From: DASPHG01 sp963849605
GTDB taxonomy: Bacteria > Actinomycetota > Thermoleophilia > Solirubrobacterales > Thermoleophilaceae
Direction of reading: 5' to 3'
Assembly (NCBI GenBank): GCA_963849605.1
Contig: CAWKHX010000015.1
Span: 372,001 to 436,000, forward strand
DNA length: 64,000 bases
Positions within the stretch are counted from its first letter, which is position 1, and each line of letters begins with the position of its first letter. Shown piece by piece: positions 51,586 through 60,889 of the stretch. The notes under the pieces are model-generated. The model ran no database searches. It had not been told where the DNA came from and saw only the letters and a list, made by a program, of their open reading frames with translations. Both the position numbers and the translations under genes were made by a program.

Positions 51586-53469
51586 ATGCGAAGCCGCTTC
51601 AAGTCCTCGGTGAACGCCCGACGTGTGGTCGAGATAGCGATCGACACGCTGCTCGTGAGCCTCGCGTGGTATCTCGCGTTCCAGCTCCGCTTCGACCAGA
51701 CGTTCCCCGACCGCTACAAGGAGCTGCTCGAGGACACGATCGTGTTCGTCGTCGTCGGGAAGGTCGCGTTCTTCGCGGCGTTCGGCCTCTACAACCGGCT
51801 GTGGCGTTTCGTGGACCAGAGCGACTTCGAGTCGATCGTCCGAGCCGTTGTCGTGACCACGCTCGTCCTGGTCGGCGCGCTGTTCCTGATCTCGCCGAAC
51901 GGCATCGACCCGCCCCGCGGCGTGATCGCGATCGACTGCCTGCTGACGCTCCTGTTCATCGCCGGCTCGCGTTTCCTCGCGCGCGCGATCGTCGAGCGGC
52001 CGGCGCGCGTCCTGACCGGCCCGAACACGCGCGAGGTGCTGATCGTCGGCGCCGGCAACGGCGGCCAACAGGTGCTGACCGAGCTCAGGCGCAACCCTCA
52101 GCTGCAGAACGTGCCGATCGGCTTCGTCGACGACGACCCGCGCAAGCAGGGCCAGCGAATCGGCGGGCTCAAGGTGCTGGGCTCGACCGACGAGCTCGAC
52201 CGCGTGCTGGATGCGGCCGGGCCGGACGAGGTCGTGATCGCGATCCCGTCGGCGCCGGGTGTGCTGCGCCAGAAGGTCGTGACCGCGTGCCGCGGCCGCG
52301 GCATCCCGGTGCGCACGCTGCCGACCACGTTCGAGCTCCTGCGCGGTGGGGTCGACCTCGTGCGACAGGTGCGCGACGTCCAGGTCGAGGACGTGCTCGG
52401 CCGCGAGCCGGTGCGGGTCGAGATCGACCGCGTCGGCGCGTACCTGACGGGCGAGACGGTGCTCGTGACCGGTGCCGGCGGATCGATCGGCGCCGAGCTC
52501 TGCCGCCAGATCGCACGCGTGTCCCCGCGGCGGTTGATCCTCGTCGAGAACGCCGAGAACGCGCTGTTCGAGATCAGGCGCGAGCTCGAGGACCAGCGGC
52601 ACTTCACGCGGGCGCAGGCGGTGCTCGCGGACGCGCGCGACGCCGTCCGGATGGGCGAGGTGTTCCAGGAGCACCGCCCCGGCGTCGTGTTCCACGCCGC
52701 CGCCTACAAGCACGTCCCGCTGATGGAGGAGAACCCGATCGAGGCCGTGCGCAACAACGCTGTGGCCACGCGCATCGTCGCGGCCGCGGCGGGAGAGGCG
52801 GGAACCAAGCGGTTCGTCCTCGTCTCGACCGACAAGGCGGTGTCGCCCGAGACCGTGATGGGCGCTTCCAAGGCGCTCGCCGAGTGGGCGATCGAGGCCG
52901 CGCAGCACCGCTACCCGCAGACGCGCTACTCGACGGTCCGGTTCGGCAACGTGCTCGGCTCGTCAGGATCGGTCGTGCCGATCTTCCGCCGCCAGATCGC
53001 GGCCGGCGGCCCGGTCACCGTCACGGACGAGCGCATGACCCGCTACTTCATGACGATCCCAGAGGCCGTCCAGCTGATCATCCGCTCCGGCGCGCTCGCC
53101 GAAGGAGGCGAGATCTTCGTGCTCGAGATGGGCGACCCGGTGCGGATCGTCGACCTCGCGCACAACATGATCAAGCTCTCCGGCCAGGAGCCGGGGCGCG
53201 ACATCGTGATCGAGATCGTCGGCAGGCGGCCCGGCGAGAAGATCCACGAGGAGCTGTTCAACCCGGACGAGCGCCCGCGGGCGACGCACGCCGAGAAGAT
53301 CATGGTCGCCCTGCGCCAGGAGCTCGAACCCGAATGGGTGGAGTCAGCCTTCGTCCGCGTCGAGGACCGCGTGTACTCCGACGATCCCGAGTCCGTGACC
53401 ACGGTCGTCCAGGAGCTGGCCGCCGAGCGGTCCGCTCTGGCGGAGCGCGCTGCCTCCGAGCCCGGATGA
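51586..53469 (+). CDS. Membrane-bound nucleotide-sugar 4,6-dehydratase (CapD/WbpM/PglF family)
   Basis: 627 residues. Four N-terminal helices (about 10-135), a CoA-binding-like Rossmann segment (VLIVGAGNGGQQVLTEL), then the SDR domain: VLVTGAGGSIGAELCRQIAR, DARD, VFHAAAYKHVPLMEENPIEAVRNN, VSTDKAVSPETVMGASK and VRFGNVLGSSGSVVPIF. The tyrosine of the usual YxxxK is Met (MGASK), as in the WbpM/FlaA1/PglF group. It likely converts a UDP-HexNAc to the 4-keto-6-deoxy form used by the aminotransferase. Confidence 0.92.
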   Translation: MRSRFKSSVNARRVVEIAIDTLLVSLAWYLAFQLRFDQTFPDRYKELLEDTIVFVVVGKVAFFAAFGLYNRLWRFVDQSDFESIVRAVVVTTLVLVGALFLISPNGIDPPRGVIAIDCLLTLLFIAGSRFLARAIVERPARVLTGPNTREVLIVGAGNGGQQVLTELRRNPQLQNVPIGFVDDDPRKQGQRIGGLKVLGSTDELDRVLDAAGPDEVVIAIPSAPGVLRQKVVTACRGRGIPVRTLPTTFELLRGGVDLVRQVRDVQVEDVLGREPVRVEIDRVGAYLTGETVLVTGAGGSIGAELCRQIARVSPRRLILVENAENALFEIRRELEDQRHFTRAQAVLADARDAVRMGEVFQEHRPGVVFHAAAYKHVPLMEENPIEAVRNNAVATRIVAAAAGEAGTKRFVLVSTDKAVSPETVMGASKALAEWAIEAAQHRYPQTRYSTVRFGNVLGSSGSVVPIFRRQIAAGGPVTVTDERMTRYFMTIPEAVQLIIRSGALAEGGEIFVLEMGDPVRIVDLAHNMIKLSGQEPGRDIVIEIVGRRPGEKIHEELFNPDERPRATHAEKIMVALRQELEPEWVESAFVRVEDRVYSDDPESVTTVVQELAAERSALAERAASEPG

Positions 53470-53485
53470 TGGGCGGTCGCGGCGT

Positions 53486-53491
53486 TAAGGT
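53486..53491 (+). promoter_or_regulatory. -10 box before the LytR_C gene
   Basis: TAAGGT, 9 nt before the GTG at 53501. Confidence 0.35.
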
Positions 53492-53500
53492 TCCGCGACC

Positions 53501-54658
53501 GTGGATGTAATCCAGGATGTAGGGGCGTACGCAGGGTTTGCAGCGGTCGTGGGGCTGGCGGTGCTGGCCGCCCTCTACTTCTCGCAGGCGCGCGACGTCC
53601 GCCGCCTGCGCGAGTGGGCCGGACGCGCGCCCGAGCGCGCCGCCGAGCAGGTTGGCGTGGCGACCCCCGAGCAGGCGGCCCAGGCGGCCGCCCGGCCCGC
53701 CGCGGGCGCCGTCAAGGCGATCCCGGCGGTGAAGCCGGCAGGCGCGAAGCCGGAGACCGCGGCCAAACCCGCACCCGGGAAGCCGGGAGCACCTGCGCCC
53801 GCCGCGACCCCGGCGGGCAAGCCCGCACCTGGAGCGGCGCCCCCTGTCCCGGCCACCGCCGCGGCCGCGGCGAGTGCGGCCGGTGCCGCCGCGACGGCTT
53901 CGGGGCCCGCGCCCGCCACGCCGGCTGCCGCGCCCGGCAAGGACAAGCCGGACGGCGACAAGCCAGACACGGACAAGAAGGACGAGGTGAAGGCGCCCGA
54001 CGGGGCTCCGCCGACGCCGGCGCCCACACCCGCCGGCCCGCAGCCGGCCACTCCGTCCGCACGGCCGCCGCTTCCGCCACCGGTCGTGCCCGCGAGGGCT
54101 GCGCCGCCGGTGCGCTCGCCGGCCGCCGCTGCGTCCGCCTCGCAGTCGACAGCCGTCCTGCCCGCGTCATCGGCGCGGTTCCGCGACCGCGCGGGCGGCC
54201 GCGGATCCGGGGGCGGCGGCCTCAGCGCCCGCTACATCGCGCTGATCGCTGCGGGTGTCATCGTGGTCGGCGGCGGAGTCGTCTTCGGGATCTCGCAGCT
54301 GGGCGGCGACGACGGCGGGGGCACGGCTGCGGACCAGGCCTCCGATGAGCCGCAGGCCCCGATCAACCCGTCGACGGTCACCGTCTCGGTCCTGAACGGC
54401 ACCACCGTTCCCGGCCTGGCGGCCCAGATCGGCGACGAGGTCGAGTCCGCCGGCTTCCAGCGTGGGAACGTCGCGAACGCGCTCGACCAGCAGCGGACGG
54501 GCTCGACGGTCCTCTATGCGGAGGGGGCGGACCGCGAGGCCAAGCTCGTCGCCAAGAGGCTCGGCATCGCCACCGTCGAGCCGATCGACCCCGACTCGGC
54601 AGCGCTTGGCGGCAACGCCTCGGTCGTCGTGATCGTCGGGGCCGACCAGACCCAGTAG
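53501..54658 (+). CDS. LytR_C-domain membrane protein with long Ala/Pro linker
   Basis: 385 residues. A short N-terminal helix (VGAYAGFAAVVGLAVLAALYF), a low-complexity Ala/Pro/Gly/Lys stretch (about 45-225), a second helix (YIALIAAGVIVVGGGVVFGI, about 245-264) and a C-terminal LytR_C domain (TVTVSVLNGTTVPGLAAQIGDEVESAGF ... GADREAKLVAKRLG). LytR_C domains occur at the end of some LCP wall-teichoic/arabinogalactan ligases; here there is no catalytic LCP domain. GTG start. Function unknown, probably cell-wall related. Confidence 0.8.
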   Translation: MDVIQDVGAYAGFAAVVGLAVLAALYFSQARDVRRLREWAGRAPERAAEQVGVATPEQAAQAAARPAAGAVKAIPAVKPAGAKPETAAKPAPGKPGAPAPAATPAGKPAPGAAPPVPATAAAAASAAGAAATASGPAPATPAAAPGKDKPDGDKPDTDKKDEVKAPDGAPPTPAPTPAGPQPATPSARPPLPPPVVPARAAPPVRSPAAAASASQSTAVLPASSARFRDRAGGRGSGGGGLSARYIALIAAGVIVVGGGVVFGISQLGGDDGGGTAADQASDEPQAPINPSTVTVSVLNGTTVPGLAAQIGDEVESAGFQRGNVANALDQQRTGSTVLYAEGADREAKLVAKRLGIATVEPIDPDSAALGGNASVVVIVGADQTQ

Positions 54659-54665
54659 CGGGCTA

Positions 54666-57600
54666 CTAGACGCCGGCGCGGGTCTCGCGCGCAGCGCCCG
54701 CGAGGTGCGCGACGCCGAGCCCGTCGAACTCATCCGCGACGCTCTCGAGGACTTCCCGCGCGCGAGGATCGTCGTGCTTGGCGAGGCGCTTGCCGATCGC
54801 CAGCCGGCAGCGCGCGGCGTCCAGTGGACGTCCGATCGCGGTCCAGGCGTCGCCCGCCTGCTCGAGCAGATCGTTGCCCTTGTCGAGGTCCTCGTCGGTC
54901 GCCCCCTGGGCCTCGAGCGCCGCGGCCCCTCCGACCGGGTAGTGGAGGCGGTCGGCGAGGTCCGCGGCCTCGGACGCAGCGTCGCGCGCCTGCTCCATGC
55001 GCCCGCCGAGGGCGAGGATCAGCGCGCGCGAGGACATCGCCTGGATCGACTGAGCGATCAGGCCGGCGCGCTCGCAGACGTCGAGCGCCTGTGCGAGCAC
55101 CGTCTCCGCATCGCCGAAGTCGCCACGGTCGCGCAGCACGGCGGCCAGCCCGAGCAGGGCGGCGAAGCTCACCTCCGACCAGCCGACTTGGTCCGCGAGC
55201 TCGGCCGCGCGGCGGAACGAGCGCTCCGCGGCGTCCCAATCGCCGCTGCGCCACCTGAGCAGGCCGCGCGACGCATACGGCAGGCAGAGCTTCCCGACCA
55301 GGCCCTCGCGCTCCGCGAGCTCGGCGCTGTCCTCGGTGAAGACCTCGACGGCGTCCCAGTCCGCGCGGTTGGCCGCGAGCTGGGCCAGGGCGGCATGCAG
55401 CTCGACCTGTGCGGGCAGGTCGCCGACCCGCTGCGAGATCGTGAGCGCCTCGGTGTATGAGGCGCCGGCGGCGTCGTAGTCGGCGTCTGAGATCTCCAGG
55501 TGGTTGCCCAGCGCGAGCAGGGCCCTGATCGTCTCGCCCTCGTCGGAGCCGCGCGCGAGCTCGACCGACCGCTCGAGATTCTCGCGTGCCTTGGCGGAGT
55601 CGCCGATGCGGCCGAAGACGCGCCCGAAGATGCCATGCGCGCGGCTGGCCGCGCGCGTCTCGCCGAGGCGCTCCGCGAGCCGCAGCGCCTTCTCGGACGC
55701 GTAGATGGCGAGCATGTTGTCGCCCGCATGCATGTAGAGCCACGCCGCCTCCTCGTAGAGGCGCACGAGCTCGAGGCAGGGCGGGCCGTCCTTCAGCAGG
55801 TTCGTGCCCTTCTGGTAGTGGTCGAGCGCCTGCTTGCGGTCGCCCTTGTGCCACAGCGCAGCGCCGATCTTGCGGTGGAGGTCGCCCATCCGCCGCAGGT
55901 CCTCCTGCGAGCGGTGGAACTCGAGGCACTCCTCCCAGACCTCGATCGCGGCGTCGACGCGGCCCATGCGGAGTGCCACGTCGCCCTGCTTCTCGTTGAT
56001 GCGCGCGAGCGTCGCCGGCTCGTGCGTGTGTTGGATGTCGCGCGCGGACTTGTAGTGCTTGAAGGCCTCGGGGTTCGAGTACAGGAGCGCCGCAGCGTCG
56101 CCCGCGGCCTCGAGGAAGTGCAGCGCCTTGCTGTGGAGCGGCTTGAGCTCGAGCTCCGGAAGGCCGGTCTCCTCCGCGAGGATCGCGGCGCGGCCGTAGT
56201 GCTCGGCCAGCACCGTGACCACCTCGTCGGTGCGGTCGCCCATGCGCTCCTCGATGAAGCGCCCGACCTCGAAGTGCTTAGCGCTGCGCACCGCCTTCGG
56301 GAGCATCCCGTACGCGACGTCGCGGATGAGCACGTGCTTGAAGGCGTACTCCTGCTCACCCGCCAGCTGGCTGCCCATTGACGGGATGACCAGGTCCTTC
56401 TCCTGGAGCGACATGAGCGCGTCGTGCAGGTCGAAGCCGGCGTCGCTCGCGACGGCCGCGAGCGAGCCCTCCCAGAACGTCCGGCCCACCACGGAGGCCT
56501 GCTGAACGAGCTGGCGCTCGTGGGGCTCGAGGGAGTCGAGCCGCGCCGCGAGCAGCGCCTGGACCGTGCCCGGCAGCTCCGCCGCCTCGACCGTCCCCTC
56601 CTCGGCCAGCATGCGCGCCATCTCCTCGGCGAAGAACGGGTTGCCGCCCGCGCGCGTGGCGACCGCATCCGCCGCCTTCTGTGCGTCGGCGCCCTCGGGC
56701 ATCAGCGCGGTCACGAGCTCGCGCGTCTCGTCCGCGCTAAGCGGGTCGAGGAAGATCGAAGTCGCGCCACGGCGGCCGCCACCCCACGCCGGCCGGTGCT
56801 CGAGCAGCTCGTCGCGGGCGAGGCAGAGGATCAGGAGCGGCCCGCGGACCCACTGCGCCAGGTACTCGATCAGGTCGAGCATGCCGTGGTCGGCCCAGTG
56901 GATGTCCTCGAACGCCAGCACGAGCGGCTGCTCCTCCGAGCGCGCCTCCATCGCGGCCCGGATCGCTGAGAAGAACGCCTCGCGCAGCTTCTGCGGGTCG
57001 TCCATCTCCACCGGCATCGGCTCGTCCGGGGCCTCGATGCCCAGCAGGCGCGCCACGAGCGCGGCTCGGCGCTCGACCGCCTCGCGCTCGCCTTCGTCGT
57101 CGCCCAGCAGCAGCCCGCACGCGTAGTCCTTGATCTTCTCCCAGGCTTGGTCCCCGCTGTCCTCGTCGCGGATCCCGGCGTCGGCGCGGATCACCTCACC
57201 GAGCGCCCAGTACACGACGCCGGAGCCATAGGGGAGGCAACGTCCCTCGCGGAACGCGGGCGCCTGCTCCGACAGCTGCTCGACCCGCTGGCGGAACTCG
57301 TGCAGCAGGCGCGACTTGCCGACACCGGCCTGCCCGATCAGCGTGACCAGGTGCGGCCGCACCTCACGCGTCACGCGGCCGTACAGCGACTCCATGAGCG
57401 ACAGCTCGTCGTCGCGCCCGACGAGCGGCGTTGCGGCGCGGGGGCGGGCGCGGCGCGTCGGTTGCGCGGCTCGCAGGCAGGCCGCCTCCCACGCAGGCAC
57501 CGGCTCGGCCTTGCCCTTGAGGTGCAGGGGGTCCAGCTTGCGGTAGTCGACGTCGCCGGACGTCGCACGGTAGGTCCGCTCGCCGACCGTGACCGTTCCC

Positions 57601-58244
57601 GGCCGGCCGGCGGCCTGCAGCCGCGCGGCAACGTTCACGGTGTCGCCGATCACGGTGTAGCCGTCGCCGACGGCCCCGGCGAGGACCTCGCCGGTGTTGA
57701 TGCCGACGCGCAGCTGGAAGCTCGCGCCATGGCGCGCGGTGAGGTCGGTGTTGATCTCCTCCATGGCGCCCTGCATCCCGAGGGCGGCACGCACGGCCCG
57801 TTCCTCGTCGTCCTCGTGCGCGACCGGCGCGCCGAAGACGGCCATGACGTTGTCGCCGATGTACTTGTCGACGGTGCCGCCGTACCTGGTGACCTCCTCG
57901 CCCAGCCGGCGGAGCACGCCGTCGACGAGCTCCTTGACGCTCTCGGGGTCCATCCGCTCCGACACGGCCGTGTAGCCGGAAAGGTCAGCGAACAGCACGG
58001 TGACCTGACGCCGCTCGTCCGCGGGCGCCGCCTTCGCGGCCGGAGGCGGTACGGGTGCGGGCTGCTGCGCGGCAGGCGCGGCCGCCGGGTCGAGCGCGGA
58101 GCCGCACGACATGCAGAACTTGGCGTCGGGCGGGGCGGGCGTCCCGCACGACGGGCAGCGGCGCTCGAGCACGGCGCCGCACGACATGCAGAACTTCGCC
58201 GCTGCGGGATTTGCGCTTCCGCAGTTGTTGCAGGTCTGCTCCAT
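54666..58244 (-). CDS. Class III adenylate/guanylate cyclase - AAA ATPase - TPR protein
   Basis: 1192 residues. Order: two zinc-ribbon units (CNNCGS...FCMSCG and CPSCGT...FCMSCG, residues 4-50); a class III cyclase domain (VTVLFADLSGYTAVSERMDPE with metal Asp, DKYIGDNVMAVFGAP, IGDTVNVAARLQ with the Asn/Arg catalytic pair, about 75-270); a large ATPase (LIGQAGVGKSRLLHEF Walker A; LVLAFEDIHWADHGMLDLI Walker B-like); then about 500 residues of TPR-like helical repeats. Such proteins are predicted signal-regulated cyclases of soil actinobacteria. ATG at 58242-58244. No transmembrane segment. Confidence 0.9.
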   Translation of the reverse strand: MEQTCNNCGSANPAAAKFCMSCGAVLERRCPSCGTPAPPDAKFCMSCGSALDPAAAPAAQQPAPVPPPAAKAAPADERRQVTVLFADLSGYTAVSERMDPESVKELVDGVLRRLGEEVTRYGGTVDKYIGDNVMAVFGAPVAHEDDEERAVRAALGMQGAMEEINTDLTARHGASFQLRVGINTGEVLAGAVGDGYTVIGDTVNVAARLQAAGRPGTVTVGERTYRATSGDVDYRKLDPLHLKGKAEPVPAWEAACLRAAQPTRRARPRAATPLVGRDDELSLMESLYGRVTREVRPHLVTLIGQAGVGKSRLLHEFRQRVEQLSEQAPAFREGRCLPYGSGVVYWALGEVIRADAGIRDEDSGDQAWEKIKDYACGLLLGDDEGEREAVERRAALVARLLGIEAPDEPMPVEMDDPQKLREAFFSAIRAAMEARSEEQPLVLAFEDIHWADHGMLDLIEYLAQWVRGPLLILCLARDELLEHRPAWGGGRRGATSIFLDPLSADETRELVTALMPEGADAQKAADAVATRAGGNPFFAEEMARMLAEEGTVEAAELPGTVQALLAARLDSLEPHERQLVQQASVVGRTFWEGSLAAVASDAGFDLHDALMSLQEKDLVIPSMGSQLAGEQEYAFKHVLIRDVAYGMLPKAVRSAKHFEVGRFIEERMGDRTDEVVTVLAEHYGRAAILAEETGLPELELKPLHSKALHFLEAAGDAAALLYSNPEAFKHYKSARDIQHTHEPATLARINEKQGDVALRMGRVDAAIEVWEECLEFHRSQEDLRRMGDLHRKIGAALWHKGDRKQALDHYQKGTNLLKDGPPCLELVRLYEEAAWLYMHAGDNMLAIYASEKALRLAERLGETRAASRAHGIFGRVFGRIGDSAKARENLERSVELARGSDEGETIRALLALGNHLEISDADYDAAGASYTEALTISQRVGDLPAQVELHAALAQLAANRADWDAVEVFTEDSAELAEREGLVGKLCLPYASRGLLRWRSGDWDAAERSFRRAAELADQVGWSEVSFAALLGLAAVLRDRGDFGDAETVLAQALDVCERAGLIAQSIQAMSSRALILALGGRMEQARDAASEAADLADRLHYPVGGAAALEAQGATDEDLDKGNDLLEQAGDAWTAIGRPLDAARCRLAIGKRLAKHDDPRAREVLESVADEFDGLGVAHLAGAARETRAGV

Positions 58245-58311
58245 CGCCCGAAATTCGAGTGTACGGGAGCGCTCTGGGCTGCCCACAGTGATCTGGGTCA
58301 CACCTTGCACG

Positions 58312-58317
58312 TAATCT
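58312..58317 (+). promoter_or_regulatory. -10 box of the comA operon
   Basis: TAATCT, 8 nt before the GTG at 58326; leaderless pattern. Confidence 0.45.
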
Positions 58318-58325
58318 CCGGACCC

Positions 58326-59084
58326 GTGCCGGATTTCCTGAACCTGCCCGCAAGACAGCCCAAGCCTCGCTCGGAGGGGATCACGCACGTGATCGACACG
58401 GGCCTGTCGGCGGCAGAGGCCGCGAGCTTTGCCGACACCGCGGGCGAGTACGTCGACTTCATCCGCCTCGGGTGGGGCACCGCGTATGTCACCAACGACC
58501 TGGAGGCGAAGCTGGACGCCTACCGGTCGCGCGGTGTGCCGGTGCTGCTCGGCGGCACCCTCACCGAGCTCGCCTGGACGCAGGGGCGCGTCGACGAGTT
58601 CGGCGCCTGGCTGAAGGAGCTCGGCATCGAGCATGTCGAGGTGTCGAGCGGCACCGTCCAGATCCCGTCCGACGAGAAGTCCGCGCTGATCGAGAAGCTG
58701 GCCGCCGACTTCACGGTCTTCGCCGAGGTCGGCGAGAAGGACCCTCAGGCGCTGCTCGCCCCGTATCGGTGGGTGGCGCTGATCAAGGAGGCCCTCGAGG
58801 CCGGGGCGAAACAGGTCGTCTGCGAGGGCCGCGTGACCGGCGACGCCGGCATGTACCGCCCGGACGGCGAGCCTCGCACCGGCCTGATCGACGAGATCAT
58901 CCACGAGATCGACCAGTCGAAGCTGATCTTCGAAGCTCCGCGCAAGCACCAGCAGGTGCGCTTCATCGAGGTCCTCGGCCCGCAGGTGAACCTCGGCAAC
59001 GTCCTGCCCGAGGACGCCCTCTCACTGGAGACGCTCCGCCTCGGGCTCCGCGCCGACACGCTGAAGCTCTTTCACGAGAAGTGA
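58326..59084 (+). CDS. comA: Phosphosulfolactate synthase (ComA family)
   Basis: 252 residues. ComA adds sulfite to phosphoenolpyruvate giving 2-phosphosulfolactate. The TIM-barrel family landmarks are THVIDTGLSAAEAASFADTAGEYVDFIRLGWGTAYV, GTLTELAWTQGRVDEFGAWLKELGIEHVEVSSGTVQIP, FAEVGEKDP and CEGRVTGDAGMY...EIIHEID. Known roles are coenzyme M synthesis in methanogens and sulfolactate in Bacillus spores. No other comB/comC genes are seen here. The next gene is a phosphatase overlapping by 4 bp (GTGA). GTG start, 8 nt after TAATCT. Confidence 0.9.
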   Translation: MPDFLNLPARQPKPRSEGITHVIDTGLSAAEAASFADTAGEYVDFIRLGWGTAYVTNDLEAKLDAYRSRGVPVLLGGTLTELAWTQGRVDEFGAWLKELGIEHVEVSSGTVQIPSDEKSALIEKLAADFTVFAEVGEKDPQALLAPYRWVALIKEALEAGAKQVVCEGRVTGDAGMYRPDGEPRTGLIDEIIHEIDQSKLIFEAPRKHQQVRFIEVLGPQVNLGNVLPEDALSLETLRLGLRADTLKLFHEK

Positions 59085-59632
59085 TCCTGCTCGCCCGGCA
59101 CGGCGAGACGGACGACAACGTCCCGCCGCAGCGGGTCCAGGGATGGATCGACTCGCCGTTGAACGACCATGGCCGGGCTCAGGCCCAGGAGCTGGCCGCT
59201 CTCGTCAAGCCGCGCGGCGTCGCGGCGGTGTACTCGAGCCACCTGTCGCGTGCGCGCGAGTCGGCGGAGATCGTCGCGCGGGAGCTCGGGCTCGAGGTGA
59301 CGGTCGACGAGCGGCTCGCCGAGTCGCGCCGCGGGGACTGGGAGGGACGGCTGCTCGACGAGATCGAGCGCGAGGAGCCCGAGCTATGGGCCGCGTGGAG
59401 GCGCGGCGGGGCCGAGTTCCGGTTCCCCGGCGGCGAGTCGCTCGCCGAGCACGCGGACCGAGTGGCGGCCGCTCTCACCGACGTGCGCGCGGGCGCGCTA
59501 CCGGCGCTGTGCGTGTGCCACGGGGGCACGATCCGGTGCGCGTTCGCGCTGGCTAGCCCTCGCGGTCTCGATTCTTTTCACGAGCTTGACGTCCCGAATG
59601 CCCAGCCTTTGGAGCTTTCTTCCGAGGCCTGA
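59081..59632 (+). CDS. Histidine phosphatase (phosphoglycerate-mutase-like)
   Basis: 183 residues. LLARHGETDDN (catalytic RHG), SSHLSRARESAEIVA, RLAESRRGDWEGRL and VCHGGTIRCAF (second His) define an active-looking member of the His phosphatase superfamily. Its translational coupling to comA suggests it dephosphorylates 2-phosphosulfolactate in place of the unrelated ComB, but that is inference. The last 27 codons overlap the convergent PQQ-propeller gene. Confidence 0.85.
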   Translation: MILLARHGETDDNVPPQRVQGWIDSPLNDHGRAQAQELAALVKPRGVAAVYSSHLSRARESAEIVARELGLEVTVDERLAESRRGDWEGRLLDEIEREEPELWAAWRRGGAEFRFPGGESLAEHADRVAAALTDVRAGALPALCVCHGGTIRCAFALASPRGLDSFHELDVPNAQPLELSSEA

Positions 59633-60854
59633 GCGCGAGCTCCGTCGCGTAGCCGGTCAGGTACAGCGTCCTGCCGTCGGAGATGGGCGGCGAGAATCCG
59701 CCGCCGTCGTGGCGGAAGACCTCCTTCCCGGTGCGCACGTCGAGCCCGTGCGTCTCGCGCGTCGCGAGGTTCGAGAAGTAGACGACGCGCCCGATCACGC
59801 TCACCGCCCCGGAGATTCTCCCCGGCGACTGGAACGACCACCGCTCCGCACCCGAGCGCGCGTCGAACGCATAGAAGCGCCCTGTGTAGGACCCGATGAA
59901 CACGGTCGGGCCGCGGCCCTTGACCGGCGCGGCGGCCGGGCCCGAGTAGACGTACGACCCCGTTGACTGAGTCCAGGCGAGATCGCCGCTGCTTGCGGTG
60001 AAGGAGTACACGCGCCCGTCCGTGTTCCCCATGTAGACGCGGCCGAAGGCCACGGCGGGCGTCGAGTAGAAGTTGCCGCTTCGCCCCAGCGAGAGCCCCG
60101 ACGTCCCGCTCGTCCACACCGCGTTGCCGTTGCTCGCGTTGATCGCATACGCGCCGCCGCCGTACGCGCCGAAGTAGAGCTTGTGGTCGAAGTACGCGAG
60201 CGCGGCCTTGATCGCCCCGCTCGCGCCGTAGGTCCAGATCGTGTGCCCGTTCTTCGCGTTGAGCGCGTAGACGGTGCCGTCCTCCGAGCCGAAGTACACG
60301 CGCCCGTTGCGCACCAGCGGCGAGGACTCGGTGCGGCTCGGGATGTCCTTCCTCCAGATCACCCGCCCGTTGTCCGCCCGCAGGCAGGTGATGCGCCCGT
60401 CGAGCGTCACGGCGTACAGCCGCCCGTCGTCCCACGCGGGCGAGGCGGCGCTCAGCGTGCCGATGCTCCGCTTCCAGCGCCTCTTCCCCGTCTTCGCGTT
60501 GAGCGCGACCGCGGTGCCCTTGTTGGAGACGTAGAACAGCGTCTCCTTCGCGAGCACCGGCGGAAACTCGAGCAGGCTGTCGGCGCGGTGGCGCCACACG
60601 CGCTTGAACGGGGGCTCGACCCGCCCGGGGAAGTACTTGGCGCGGTCGGGCGTGTAGCCGAATATCGGCCACACGAAGTCCTTGGGCTCGCGCTTCTCCG
60701 GCTTCGGCTCCTCGGCCGGGGCGGTGAACTCCGCGTCCGGGTTCGAGACGTCCTCGGGGGCGCGGCCCCAGATCAGCCATGCGGCGAGCCCACCGGCCGC
60801 GATGACGACGAGGGCCGCGACGACGTAGGCCCAGCGCGGGAAGCGGCGTTGCAT
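59553..60854 (-). CDS. Membrane-anchored PQQ-like beta-propeller protein
   Basis: 433 residues. One N-terminal helix (WAYVVAALVVIAAGGLAAWLIWG) and a short linker precede a propeller made of about seven repeats of the GxVYALNAKTGxxxW type (VALNAKTGKRRWKRSIGTL, VYALNAKNGHTIWTYG, AYAINASNGNAVWTSG, FYAFDARSGAERWSF). BamB-like architecture; a scaffold or sensor outside the membrane is likely, and enzyme residues of PQQ dehydrogenases are absent. ATG at 60852-60854 lies 7 nt after TAGCAT; an ATG 9 nt upstream is an alternative. Confidence 0.85.
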   Translation of the reverse strand: MQRRFPRWAYVVAALVVIAAGGLAAWLIWGRAPEDVSNPDAEFTAPAEEPKPEKREPKDFVWPIFGYTPDRAKYFPGRVEPPFKRVWRHRADSLLEFPPVLAKETLFYVSNKGTAVALNAKTGKRRWKRSIGTLSAASPAWDDGRLYAVTLDGRITCLRADNGRVIWRKDIPSRTESSPLVRNGRVYFGSEDGTVYALNAKNGHTIWTYGASGAIKAALAYFDHKLYFGAYGGGAYAINASNGNAVWTSGTSGLSLGRSGNFYSTPAVAFGRVYMGNTDGRVYSFTASSGDLAWTQSTGSYVYSGPAAAPVKGRGPTVFIGSYTGRFYAFDARSGAERWSFQSPGRISGAVSVIGRVVYFSNLATRETHGLDVRTGKEVFRHDGGGFSPPISDGRTLYLTGYATELALRPRKKAPKAGHSGRQAREKNRDREG

Positions 60855-60861
60855 CGGCGGC

Positions 60862-60867
60862 ATGCTA
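60862..60867 (-). promoter_or_regulatory. -10 box of the PQQ-propeller gene
   Basis: TAGCAT on the minus strand, 7 nt before the ATG at 60854. Confidence 0.35.
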
Positions 60868-60876
60868 CGGAGCGCA

Positions 60877-60882
60877 TAGGCT
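60877..60882 (+). promoter_or_regulatory. -10 box of ald
   Basis: TAGGCT, 7 nt before the ald GTG (60890). Confidence 0.4.
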
Positions 60883-60889
60883 TGCTCGC

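Noticed and set aside
58245..58949. N-terminal extension of the cyclase across comA
   Set aside because: The extension mirrors comA on the other strand; the zinc ribbon begins right after the ATG at 58244.
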